Shown: positions 32,595 to 40,719 of the stretch, in pieces | How positions within the stretch are numbered: the stretch's first letter is position 1 | Layout: each line of letters starts with the position of its first letter | DNA from: Caldilineaceae bacterium | Lineage (GTDB): Bacteria > Chloroflexota > Anaerolineae > Caldilineales > Caldilineaceae | Length of the DNA stretch: 64,000 nt | Direction of reading: 5' to 3' | Assembly: GCA_022842065.1 (NCBI GenBank) | Contig: JALHQH010000035.1 | Location: 60,663-124,662 of the forward strand | Made by a program: the position numbers and the translations under genes | Notes under the pieces: model-generated | The model's database searches: none | Seen by the model: only the letters and a program-made list of their open reading frames with translations | Told to the model about the DNA's origin: nothing

Positions 32595-32735
32595 ATGCTC
32601 ATGCAACCTGAAAAGCCGAACCGACCATTGGAATTCCGCACTAACCTTATCCTTTACATCCTGTTGGGATTGGGCTTGGGGCTGACGATTCACTTCATTC
32701 TGTTGAGCACAGCAAATTACAACTGGCTCAGCTAG
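32595..32735 (+). CDS. pufA: Light-harvesting complex alpha subunit
   Basis: LH antenna alpha polypeptide, 46 residues (44 if the second ATG at 32601 is used). It reads FRTNLILYILLGLGLGLTIH, where the His of TIH is the bacteriochlorophyll ligand, and ends FILLSTANYNWLS, the usual post-His aromatic end. Single membrane span. Too short for many gene finders. It follows pufB by 44 bases; GTGAG is the only weak ribosome binding site. Confidence 0.92.
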   Translation: MLMQPEKPNRPLEFRTNLILYILLGLGLGLTIHFILLSTANYNWLS

Positions 32736-32982
32736 CTAGGAAGGTCCGGTGTTGTCCCCGCGCCGGCATTTCCTGCTGCTACGTTGTTGCTTTGGGGCTG
32801 AGTGCGATCGTCACTTGGCCTTCAAAGCGCTTTTCTTTCCCCTAACAAACTGCTCTCTGTTGAAAAATGATAAATTTCCTCAATCGTAGATGAAGTTAAA
32901 CCTATCTTTTCAAAACAGCCGCAGTCTAATATCTCATCTCTCATGCCCTGTTGGCCACGGAACCAGGGTGCATCGATAGAAA
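32736..32982. other. pufA-pufLM intergenic region
   Basis: About 250 bases with no convincing ORF. In other phototrophs the gap between antenna and reaction-centre genes holds a stem-loop that sets their mRNA ratio; a short inverted pair (TCCGGTG...GCCGGCA region, 32744-32770) is present but weak. The start of pufLM lacks a clear ribosome binding site, so its true start may be differently placed. Confidence 0.4.
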
Positions 32983-34869
32983 GTGAGACAACCCGTGACA
33001 ACGAATGCAATAACCGGAACAGTCATCGGTGAAGAGTCTCGCCTCAGGGGCAAACGGCCGGCAATAGAGCGGGTGCTTGAGGGCCAACCAGTCTCTTTCC
33101 CCACGATGGAGGCGTATTACAAGCGACCCGGCGGTACTATGCTGCACGCGCTGATTGGTAGTGATCCCTTTGATTTCTGGGTCGGTCGCTACTATGTCGG
33201 AGCTTTTGGCGTCTTTTCTCTCATTGGCATTGTTTTTGGTACAATTTTCTATTTTTATCAGGCGTGGGTTGTTGAAGGTGCCTACAATCTTCTGCAGGCC
33301 CGTATCGATCCGCCACCAATTAGTGCGGGCTTACGCCTGGTGGGTCCTACTGAACAAGGTTTCTTCTGGCAATTGATTGTCTTCTTCGCAACGATTGCCT
33401 TTATCGGCTGGCTTTTGCGCCAAGTTGATATCTCACGCAAGCTCGGTATGAGTTATGAAATTCCGATTGCCTATGGTGCCGTTGTTTCCTCGTGGCTCAC
33501 TTTACAGTGGTTTCGCCCGATCGCAATGGGTGGTTGGGGTAACGGCTTTGCGCTTGGCATCACCCATCACTTGGACTGGGTTTCCAATATTGGTTACCAG
33601 TACTACAATTTCTTTTATAATCCATTTCACGCAATTGGGATTTCGCTCCTCTTTACCTCAACGTTGATTCTGGCCATGCATGGTTCGGCGATTTTGAGTA
33701 CAGTTAATCGCCCAAACAGCAGTGAGCATAATGTTGATGGTTTTTGGCGCAATCTCTTGGGTTACAGCATTGGCGAAATCGGGATCCATCGTTTAGGCTT
33801 TTGGATTGCCGTTGCATCGGTGCTCTTCTCCAACCTCTGCATTTTCCTAACTGGTACGCTCGTTTATGACTGGGCTGGTTTTTGGAGCTTTTGGGATAAG
33901 CTGCCGATTTGGGAAAGTGCTGCTGTCCTCTCTGTGATTACCGCGGTTGTTGTCTGGCGGGGCCAGAAACGCACCTCGATTGACATGGATGCGTACGAAT
34001 ATGGTGGTAATGGCATTGATGGTACCGCGATCAAACAGCCGTTGCAGATTGGTTTTATGCGACGCCTCTTTGATGTTGGCCAAGTCGGCCCGATTTATTT
34101 AGGAATCTCGGGGACGGTTGCTGCGGCTGCCGGCGCGATGTGTGGTCTGATTATCTTGACGGAATTCCTCTATCAAGTTGGCTATAACCCTATCTTGTTG
34201 GCTCGTGAGTTCTTTGTCTTGTCAGTGAGCCCGCCGGCCTTTTCTTACGGTTTGGGGTGGGCACCTTGGCATGAGGGTGGTGCTTGGTTGGCTGCCACGT
34301 TTTTGCTCAATGTGGCGGTGTTGGCCTGGTGGATGCGGGTTTATAATCGGGCCCGTGATGCCGGTTTGAGCACCCATTTGGCCTGGGCTTTTGCCTCTGC
34401 CCTCTTCCTCTACTTCATCATCTATTTGGTCCGTCCGATTTTGATCGGGAATTGGGCACAAGCGCCGGCGCAAGGGGTGAAGGCGTTACTCGATTGGACC
34501 AATAATGTGAGTGTGATGTATGGGAACTTTTACTACAATCCCTTCCATATGCTCTCGATCTTCTTCTTGCTTGGCTCGACGTTGCTCCTTGCCATGCATG
34601 GTGCCACGATTGTTGCCACTTCCAGCTATGGGTCGCATCGAGAGATTGAAGAGATGATGGTGGAAGGAACGGGAACCCAACGAGCGCAACTCTTCTGGCG
34701 TTGGTGTATGGGCTTCAACGTCAACTCGAAGTCGATTCATGATTGGTGCTGGTGGTTTGCTTCCCTGACAGCCATTACTGGCGGGATTGGGTTACTGCTG
34801 AGCGGCACTGTGATCATGGATTGGTTTACGTGGGCAGAGCAAATCGGTATTGTTGCGCCACTGCCATAA
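32983..34869 (+). CDS. pufLM: Fused photosynthetic reaction centre L-M subunit
   Basis: One 628-residue polypeptide holding both core subunits of a type II reaction centre: L-like residues about 50-320, M-like about 340-628. L part: HHLDW with His196 (equivalent to L153), His216 in YNPFH (L173, special pair), His233 and His269 (Fe ligands L190 and L230). M part: His522 (M202, special pair), His539 and His586 (Fe ligands M219, M266), Glu554 (M234). At the M182 position the residue is Leu502 and at M210 it is Leu530, both as reported for Chloroflexus-type centres. The L212 Glu position is Val251. The start GTG at 32983 is uncertain. Fusion is known in Roseiflexus. Confidence 0.96.
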   Translation: MRQPVTTNAITGTVIGEESRLRGKRPAIERVLEGQPVSFPTMEAYYKRPGGTMLHALIGSDPFDFWVGRYYVGAFGVFSLIGIVFGTIFYFYQAWVVEGAYNLLQARIDPPPISAGLRLVGPTEQGFFWQLIVFFATIAFIGWLLRQVDISRKLGMSYEIPIAYGAVVSSWLTLQWFRPIAMGGWGNGFALGITHHLDWVSNIGYQYYNFFYNPFHAIGISLLFTSTLILAMHGSAILSTVNRPNSSEHNVDGFWRNLLGYSIGEIGIHRLGFWIAVASVLFSNLCIFLTGTLVYDWAGFWSFWDKLPIWESAAVLSVITAVVVWRGQKRTSIDMDAYEYGGNGIDGTAIKQPLQIGFMRRLFDVGQVGPIYLGISGTVAAAAGAMCGLIILTEFLYQVGYNPILLAREFFVLSVSPPAFSYGLGWAPWHEGGAWLAATFLLNVAVLAWWMRVYNRARDAGLSTHLAWAFASALFLYFIIYLVRPILIGNWAQAPAQGVKALLDWTNNVSVMYGNFYYNPFHMLSIFFLLGSTLLLAMHGATIVATSSYGSHREIEEMMVEGTGTQRAQLFWRWCMGFNVNSKSIHDWCWWFASLTAITGGIGLLLSGTVIMDWFTWAEQIGIVAPLP

Positions 34870-34885
34870 CCAATTATTAACGCTG

Positions 34886-34948
34886 CGTTTACTTTGAAGA
34901 CGTAAGGCTCTTGCTTGACACGTCGCTAAACTTGCGTCTTCAAAGTGC
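34886..34948. terminator. Hairpin between pufLM and pufC
   Basis: ACTTTGAAGACGTAAG pairs with CTTGCGTCTTCAAAGT across a loop of about 25 nt. No T-run follows, so it may be a processing or stability element rather than a full terminator. Confidence 0.6.
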
Positions 34949-34997
34949 GTAGTGTTCAGAATCGTGCTTGTTGTCTCATTATCAACACGCCGACACG

Positions 34998-35061
34998 GCC
35001 GACATCGACATGCCCGGCATTTGAGATGCGCAAGATATGCCGACATCGACATGCCCGGCAT
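34998..35061. repeat. Two 23-bp direct repeats upstream of pufC
   Basis: GCCGACATCGACATGCCCGG plus CAT occurs at 34998-35020 and 35039-35061. The repeats end about 10 bases before the pufC ribosome binding site (GGAGAAG). Partial third copies (CGACACGG) flank them. Confidence 0.85.
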
Positions 35062-35090
35062 CGACACGGCTGGAATAACGGAGAAGAAAG

Positions 35091-36047
35091 ATGGGTCCGG
35101 GTTCAATAGAGTCGCTTGGCGGCAAACGCTTCGCCTTTTTCGTCGTATACGCGCTGGTTACGGCTGTTTTACTTGGTGCTAGTTTGTGGGTACTCAACTT
35201 CGTGCGTGATCAAACCGTAACGGAAGAGGTTGTCGCGGCATCTACAACCTTTGTCAATTACGCACCCGCAGATGCTTCCTATCTACAACCAGAATCACTT
35301 GCCGCGATGGCTGCCTATATTGTCGCTAATCCACAGCCACAGAATGTTCAAGTGCTGAAGGGCATGGCAACGGCCGAAATCGCGGCATTTATGGTTAGCC
35401 AGATGTCCGCTGGGTTACAGGTGGACTGTACGCATTGTCATAATATTCAGAATTTCTCGCTCGATACTCATGATGATCAAGCGGTTGCTGATCGCAAGAT
35501 CAAAGCACGTAACCATTTGACAATGACTGCTGATCTCAACCAAAATTGGATCGGCCAGTTGGCATCACTGACTACGGATAAGCAGCCTGCTGGTGCACAA
35601 GTGATCTGTGCTACCTGCCACCTGGGGCAAGCACTGCCCGTTACCTGGCCAGCCGATCAGAATGCCTTGCCGGATGATTATCGTCTGCCGCTTGCTGATT
35701 TGAGTGTCTTGACGGTAACGGCCCGCTCGGATATTTCGCTTGACACGGTGCAAATCAACCAGTACACTATGTATCACATGAATGTGAGCCTCGGTGTTGG
35801 TTGCACACATTGTCACCTTTCGCGCTACTTCCCGAGTTACGAGCAACCGGCCAAGTACTATGCGCTGCACATGCAAAAGATGGCACAGCACATTCAGGCC
35901 ACCTATTCAGATGTGTTGGGGGAACAAGATCCCTCCTGCAACATGTGCCATCAGGGTCAGTTGCTGCCCCCTGGCGCGGCGGTCTCAGCCAATGTGATCC
36001 CTGCTGTGCTCTCATCAAATGGTGCTGCGCAGGCCGCGACACCTTAG
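35091..36047 (+). CDS. pufC: Reaction-centre-associated tetrahaem cytochrome c
   Basis: Membrane-anchored cytochrome that re-reduces the special pair, 318 residues. Residues 14-38 form one N-terminal membrane segment with no lipobox Cys, so the anchor is a transmembrane helix, as in Chloroflexus-type centres. Four CxxCH haem sites are present: Cys113 (CTHCH), Cys173 (CATCH), Cys238 (CTHCH) and Cys283 (CNMCH). The segment AEIAAFMVSQMSAGLQVDCTHCH has the usual helix with axial Met before haem 1. ATG 35091 has GGAGAAGAAAG upstream. Confidence 0.95.
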   Translation: MGPGSIESLGGKRFAFFVVYALVTAVLLGASLWVLNFVRDQTVTEEVVAASTTFVNYAPADASYLQPESLAAMAAYIVANPQPQNVQVLKGMATAEIAAFMVSQMSAGLQVDCTHCHNIQNFSLDTHDDQAVADRKIKARNHLTMTADLNQNWIGQLASLTTDKQPAGAQVICATCHLGQALPVTWPADQNALPDDYRLPLADLSVLTVTARSDISLDTVQINQYTMYHMNVSLGVGCTHCHLSRYFPSYEQPAKYYALHMQKMAQHIQATYSDVLGEQDPSCNMCHQGQLLPPGAAVSANVIPAVLSSNGAAQAATP

Positions 36048-36075
36048 CAATGAGTTGGGACTACATTGCAGATGT

Positions 36076-36131
36076 TTTGAAAACGATCTTTTACTTCACT
36101 TCCCCCTTTACGAAAGTTGACTGTTTTCAAA
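36076..36131. promoter_or_regulatory. TTTGAAAAC-N38-GTTTTCAAA element upstream of bchG
   Basis: TTTGAAAAC at 36076-36084 and its exact reverse complement GTTTTCAAA at 36123-36131. The same pair with the same 38-base gap is found upstream of bchJ (50130-50185), and variants upstream of bchY and bchL. Confidence 0.6.
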
Positions 36132-36244
36132 TAGAATGCACTTTGGGTGAGATGTGATGGCAATGGCACTTTCCTGGTCGTGCCCCATCATATCTCACCG
36201 CCGGTACAACTCACCTTCCTTTCATAAGATCACTGGCTGCTATC

Positions 36245-37159
36245 ATGCAACAACCGCTTATTCCTTCATCTACCACACCGATTACATTGGAACGACCAGC
36301 TTTGTTGCTGCGATCGCTCACACTGATGAAACCAATTACCTGGTTTGGCCCGGTGTGGGCTCTGCTTTGTGGCGCGGTTGCTAGCGGCGCTACGACTTGG
36401 AGCGCACCTGATATTGGTCGGATTTTGCTCGGGACGTTGTTGGCTGGTCCTGTTTTGTGTGGTGTTTCGCAGATTATCAATGACTACTTTGATCGCGATA
36501 TCGATGCCGTGAATGAGCCCAATCGGTTAATTCCGTCTGGTCTTGTTTCCATGCAACAGATTGTGCTAACCATCGCCGCCCTCTTAGTGGTTGGGGTTGG
36601 GCTTGGGATCTACTTAGGCCCAAATGTCGCGCAGCTATCGGCGATTGGCTTGCTGATGGCAATCTCGTATAGCGCCCCACCCATGCGGGCCAAACGTAAT
36701 GGTTGGATCGGCAATGCGTTAGTTGCTGTTTCCTATGAAGGCCTCGCTTGGCTAGCTGGTCATGCTGCGTTTGCCCCTTTGACCTCTAGCACCGTGTTAA
36801 TTGCGATGCTCTACTCTTTTGGCGCACATGGCATCATGACGATTAATGATTACAAAAGCCTGAGCGGTGATTTGGTCAGCGGGATTCGGACCATTCCTGT
36901 CCTGCATGGGGTAAAAGCCGCAGCTTGGCTCACTGTGATTGCAATGGATCTCGCCCAAGTGGGCGTAATTGTGGCCTTTGTTACTTGGCAAAGTTGGGTG
37001 ATTGCTGCCATTCTGACTGTCATTTTGTTGGTTCAGTTGCCGCTGCAACGCAGCTTTATTGAGCAGCCGGTGGAGCGCCATCTAAAGTTTAGTGCGATTG
37101 GCGTTAGTTTCTTTGTCTGGGGTATGATGGTGGCTGCTATCGGGCTACGTTCGCTTTAA
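36245..37159 (+). CDS. bchG: Bacteriochlorophyll synthase (UbiA family prenyltransferase)
   Basis: Membrane prenyltransferase that esterifies bacteriochlorophyllide a with geranylgeranyl-PP, 304 residues. The UbiA diphosphate-binding motif reads NDYFDRDIDAVNEPNRLIPSG (described as NDYFDRDIDAVNEP at about residue 78-91), and the second Asp region NDYKSLSGD lies near residue 200. About eight hydrophobic segments. bchG rather than ubiA is supported by FGPVWA in the first segment and by bchP immediately downstream. No strong ribosome binding site is seen. Confidence 0.94.
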   Translation: MQQPLIPSSTTPITLERPALLLRSLTLMKPITWFGPVWALLCGAVASGATTWSAPDIGRILLGTLLAGPVLCGVSQIINDYFDRDIDAVNEPNRLIPSGLVSMQQIVLTIAALLVVGVGLGIYLGPNVAQLSAIGLLMAISYSAPPMRAKRNGWIGNALVAVSYEGLAWLAGHAAFAPLTSSTVLIAMLYSFGAHGIMTINDYKSLSGDLVSGIRTIPVLHGVKAAAWLTVIAMDLAQVGVIVAFVTWQSWVIAAILTVILLVQLPLQRSFIEQPVERHLKFSAIGVSFFVWGMMVAAIGLRSL

Positions 37160-37256
37160 TTCCTACTTCGCTCTGTTTGCAAACGCGCAATGAATGCTCT
37201 TTGTGAGAGGCGCTCTGCTGCGTTTTCAATGCAACTGAACTTCAGGTAGAATAATC

Positions 37257-38459
37257 ATGAATCCAATTTTAGTTGTCGGTGCCTCAGTCGGGGGCGCAAC
37301 TGCTGCTAATACGTTAGCAACAGCCGGTGTACCTGTTGTCCTATTAGAGCGTAACCTGGCTTGGGTAAAACCTTGTGGCGGTGCACTTCCTCCTATTGCA
37401 TTCGATGAGTTCGACATCCCCCAATCGCTGATCTCGCGCAAAGTCTACCGCACCATGATCTATTCGCCAACGGGACGCAGTGCCACGGTGGAAGTTGCCG
37501 GTATCGAAAAATCGGACAATGATTATGTGGCGATGGCCTGTCGCGAAGAGTTGGACCCCTACCTACGGCAGCGTGCCGTCAACAATGGCGCACAATTGAT
37601 TGAAGGTGCATTGACTGCGCTAACGGTTGATGCTGATGGGGTAACCGCTACTTATCGCCCCAAAGGTAGTAGCATTTCGCAGACTTTGCGCGCCACGGCT
37701 GTGATTGGTGCCGATGGTGCTTACTCAACCACGGCAAAGCTGTTGGGACTTCCACGTTTGCCGCGCTGTATTGCCATCCAGGAACGCATGCGTCTACCTG
37801 CTGACAAAATGGACCGTTGGGAGAGCACTGCTGATCTTTACCTTGGTCATGATGTTAGCCCTGATCTGTACGCCTGGGTCTTTCCCAAATCTGACCATGT
37901 CACGGTGGGCTGTGGGGCAGGGCCTGGTAATACCACTGAAGCCCGGCGCTTGTTAGCCAATCTCAAACAGCGGATCGCCGCTGATCTTGAGGGCGGTGAA
38001 GTTTTCATGGAAGAAGCCCACGCTTTGCCCATGCATCCGCATAAGCAGATTGCCTTTGAACGAGCAATGTTGATCGGTGATGCGGCTGGTTTGGTGGTTG
38101 GCACTTCCGGTGAAGGCATTTACTGGGCGATGAAGAGTGGCAAGTGTGCTGCCACGACGTTGATTGAAAGCTTGCCGGACGCCTCGCTGCGTGCGCTAAA
38201 ACGCTATGAACAACAGTGGTGGCGGCAATATAGCACGATGTATCGATTTTTGCGGTGGCTGCAAAAATGGGGCTACGGCAATGAGCGACAGATGGAAGTT
38301 TTTACCGACATGTGTCGCAACCGTGATGTGCAGGAGTTGACCTTTGCGTCCTATATGCACAAAACGATGACGCCGGTACCGTGGGTAACCCAAATGCGGA
38401 TGACGGGCGACATTCTGGCCGCCCAAGTGCGACATTATCTGCCTTATCACCGTCACTAA
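37257..38459 (+). CDS. bchP: Geranylgeranyl reductase
   Basis: FAD-dependent enzyme that reduces the geranylgeranyl tail of bacteriochlorophyll to phytyl, 400 residues. The N-terminal dinucleotide motif is VVGASVGGATAANTLATAGVPVVLLER; AWVKPCGGALPP is the PCGG motif of the geranylgeranyl reductase family; GDAAGLVVGTSGEGIYWAMKSG is the second FAD motif. It follows bchG and ends 4 bases before puhE, so it is likely co-transcribed with both. Confidence 0.94.
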   Translation: MNPILVVGASVGGATAANTLATAGVPVVLLERNLAWVKPCGGALPPIAFDEFDIPQSLISRKVYRTMIYSPTGRSATVEVAGIEKSDNDYVAMACREELDPYLRQRAVNNGAQLIEGALTALTVDADGVTATYRPKGSSISQTLRATAVIGADGAYSTTAKLLGLPRLPRCIAIQERMRLPADKMDRWESTADLYLGHDVSPDLYAWVFPKSDHVTVGCGAGPGNTTEARRLLANLKQRIAADLEGGEVFMEEAHALPMHPHKQIAFERAMLIGDAAGLVVGTSGEGIYWAMKSGKCAATTLIESLPDASLRALKRYEQQWWRQYSTMYRFLRWLQKWGYGNERQMEVFTDMCRNRDVQELTFASYMHKTMTPVPWVTQMRMTGDILAAQVRHYLPYHRH

Positions 38460-38463
38460 GCGC

Positions 38464-39330
38464 ATGCAGCCACTAACGTTCTTGTTACCGATATGCTCTG
38501 CCTTTTTCTTGTGGTGGTTTACGACTGGCTTGATTATGGCCGTCTATGGTCGCTCACCACGGACTGTACGCTGCTACTTTGTGGGCGCAACCTTTGTTAT
38601 GCTTGCCGCAGTTGCTGGCTTACTCTTTACCCGCTCTGCAACCGACCAAGGCAGTATCTACCTGGCGATCACTTGTGGCGCGTTGATCTGGGGTTGGCAC
38701 ATGGCTGGCTATTATCTCGGCTTTGTGACGGGCCGTACACCACACCTGCTAAATCCGAAGCAACATTGGCGTGAACAACCTAAACTGGGACAACGCTTTC
38801 GTTTAGCGCTCCAAGCTAGCCTGGATCACGAATTACTCGTGCTTGGCTTTGTTTTGTTGCTTGCCGTATTGACCTGGTCCTCGGCAAATCGCTGGGGATT
38901 TTGGATCTTTCTGACCCTTTGGCTGATGCACACCAGTGCTAAATTGAATGTTTTTTTTGGGGTCCGCAACTTTCGGATGGAGTTTTTGCCCCCTCACCTG
39001 CATACCTTGGGCCGCTTGCTCAGCAAACGGCCAATTAGCGAATTTTTTCCGCTGTCCGTCGGGATTGCTTCCAGTGTGGGGGTGCTTTTGCTCTATCGCG
39101 GTTTTGTTGCCGATGTACCCGCTGCACAGACCACTGGCCTGTTATTGGTGGGGACGATGATTTTGTTAGGTGTACTCGAACATTGGTTGTTGGTCTTACC
39201 GGTCCCTGTTACCTTGTGGGGGTGGGGAGTGCGCTCGCTGCCACCAACGGAGACAACCGAAGAGGAAACAACGGTGCGCCCGCAGGCTTCATCGATCCGT
39301 GCCATTCTTGAACAGGGAATCGAAAGCTAA
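38464..39330 (+). CDS. puhE: Putative photosynthetic complex assembly protein PuhE (DUF3623)
   Basis: Polytopic membrane protein of 288 residues with about seven to eight hydrophobic segments. The blocks WWFTTGLIMAVYGRS, WGWHMAGYYLGFVTGR and HTSAKLNVFFGVRNFRMEFLPPHLHTL are characteristic of the PuhE/DUF3623 family found next to photosynthesis genes of phototrophic proteobacteria, where it is associated with assembly of the reaction centre. Its partner genes puhA, puhB and puhC are not in the window. The stop overlaps the next ATG (TAATG). Confidence 0.85.
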   Translation: MQPLTFLLPICSAFFLWWFTTGLIMAVYGRSPRTVRCYFVGATFVMLAAVAGLLFTRSATDQGSIYLAITCGALIWGWHMAGYYLGFVTGRTPHLLNPKQHWREQPKLGQRFRLALQASLDHELLVLGFVLLLAVLTWSSANRWGFWIFLTLWLMHTSAKLNVFFGVRNFRMEFLPPHLHTLGRLLSKRPISEFFPLSVGIASSVGVLLLYRGFVADVPAAQTTGLLLVGTMILLGVLEHWLLVLPVPVTLWGWGVRSLPPTETTEEETTVRPQASSIRAILEQGIES

Positions 39331-40226
39331 TGTCAATCCTGTCTAATGTCGCCATTGGTAATGTCCACGAGGAATTTACACCAACGTTGCCTGGTAAACA
39401 ATCACTTACGCTGGCCCGTCACTATGGGCCGTTGGTTGTTGATCGCTGGGCTGCGCGCCGGGTTACCCAGGCGCTGCCGATTCTCTTAATTCATGGGTGG
39501 GGCAATTCGGGCAGTTATTGGGCGCGTACGGCCTACGATTTGGCGGCCACGACCCAAGTCATTGTGCCCGATCTGCCGGGTACCGGGCGTTCCCAACCAT
39601 TGCGTCAGCCACAAGATCTCTTTGATCAGGTCGCCACCTTGGCGGCGATTCTGGATGAATTGGGGGTTGAGCGGGTACAGGTCGTCGGCCATTCTATGGG
39701 CGGCGCAATGGCGTTGTTGCTGGCCGATGCGCTGCCTGATCGGGTCGAACGGCTGGTCTTAACCTCTACCTGTTTTTTCTTGTCGGAACGCCAAAAGCAG
39801 ATCTATGAATCCATTATGCAATTCACCTTTCAGGTGATGCGCTTCCGTCCGCGCTGGCTGGCCGATTTGCCTGGCCTGCCGCAACTGATGGCTACCCGTT
39901 ATTTCTATCGAGTGCCGACCGATAAAGAACTGTTGCGTGACGGTTTATTGGATTATCTGCAATTGGATCTGGCGACGGCCGTTGCCTGTGCGACCAATGC
40001 TGCTGACCCGACCATTCCCGAGGCCGGGACACGTTTACAGATGCCAACGTTGCTGGTCGCCTGTCGCCAGGATCAGGTGATGCCGGTGGAAAATGTTGAT
40101 TATACCGCCGCATTAATTCCCAACTGTACCGTACGGTGGATCGACGAATGTGGCCATCTGCCGATGGTTGAGAAACCTGTGGAATATCTGGAAATTTTGC
40201 ACAGTTTCTTGCAGCTAGACATTTAG
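39330..40226 (+). CDS. Alpha/beta hydrolase, candidate BchO
   Basis: 298-residue alpha/beta hydrolase with oxyanion motif LIHGWGNSGSYW, nucleophile elbow GHSMGG, acid in CRQDQVMP and His in ECGHLPM. Hydrolases of this kind in photosynthesis clusters are annotated BchO (magnesium-chelatase accessory, or a C13(2)-type esterase); the exact reaction is not established. One-base overlap with puhE and close spacing to bchF put it firmly in the pigment operon. Confidence 0.8.
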   Translation: MSILSNVAIGNVHEEFTPTLPGKQSLTLARHYGPLVVDRWAARRVTQALPILLIHGWGNSGSYWARTAYDLAATTQVIVPDLPGTGRSQPLRQPQDLFDQVATLAAILDELGVERVQVVGHSMGGAMALLLADALPDRVERLVLTSTCFFLSERQKQIYESIMQFTFQVMRFRPRWLADLPGLPQLMATRYFYRVPTDKELLRDGLLDYLQLDLATAVACATNAADPTIPEAGTRLQMPTLLVACRQDQVMPVENVDYTAALIPNCTVRWIDECGHLPMVEKPVEYLEILHSFLQLDI

Positions 40227-40242
40227 AAAACGATTTGCAATA

Positions 40243-40719
40243 ATGAGCACAACCACCTATACCGCGGCGCAACTTACTAAGCGCAATGAAAGTCCTTGGA
40301 CCCAGGTGCAGGTTATCCTGGCACCATTACAGTTCTTGGCTTTTATCGTCAGCCTGATTCTGGTCATTCGCTATTTGCTAACTGGTGATGGCTATACCAT
40401 TGCCAATCTGAGTGTGCTGATCAAGATTACTTTGCTTTGGTTGATCACGGTGACGGGGATGATTTGGGAGAAGGAAGTTTTCGGCCATTGGTTTCTGGCT
40501 CCCCAATTTTTTTGGGAAGATGTCGGCAATGCGGTTGCGATGTTCTTTCATAATCTCTATTTTCTGGCGGTCTGGTTGGATTGGTCACCACAATCGTTGA
40601 TGACACTGATGTTGGTCGCTTATATCTCCTATCTCTTTAATTGTGTCCAATTTGTGAATAAAGGTTTGCAGGCCCGGCGTCAACGGCTGGCACTTAGCAA
40701 TGAAACGATGCAATCATGA
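40243..40719 (+). CDS. bchF: 2-vinyl (3-vinyl) bacteriochlorophyllide hydratase
   Basis: Hydrates the C3 vinyl group of (bacterio)chlorophyllide to hydroxyethyl, a step specific to bacteriochlorophyll a synthesis. The 158-residue protein has about four membrane segments and the family blocks WTQVQVILAPLQFLAFIVSLILVIRYL and TVTGMIWEKEVFGHWFLAPQFFWED. Length agrees with BchF (about 160-180). It overlaps bchC by 4 bases (ATGA). Confidence 0.92.
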   Translation: MSTTTYTAAQLTKRNESPWTQVQVILAPLQFLAFIVSLILVIRYLLTGDGYTIANLSVLIKITLLWLITVTGMIWEKEVFGHWFLAPQFFWEDVGNAVAMFFHNLYFLAVWLDWSPQSLMTLMLVAYISYLFNCVQFVNKGLQARRQRLALSNETMQS

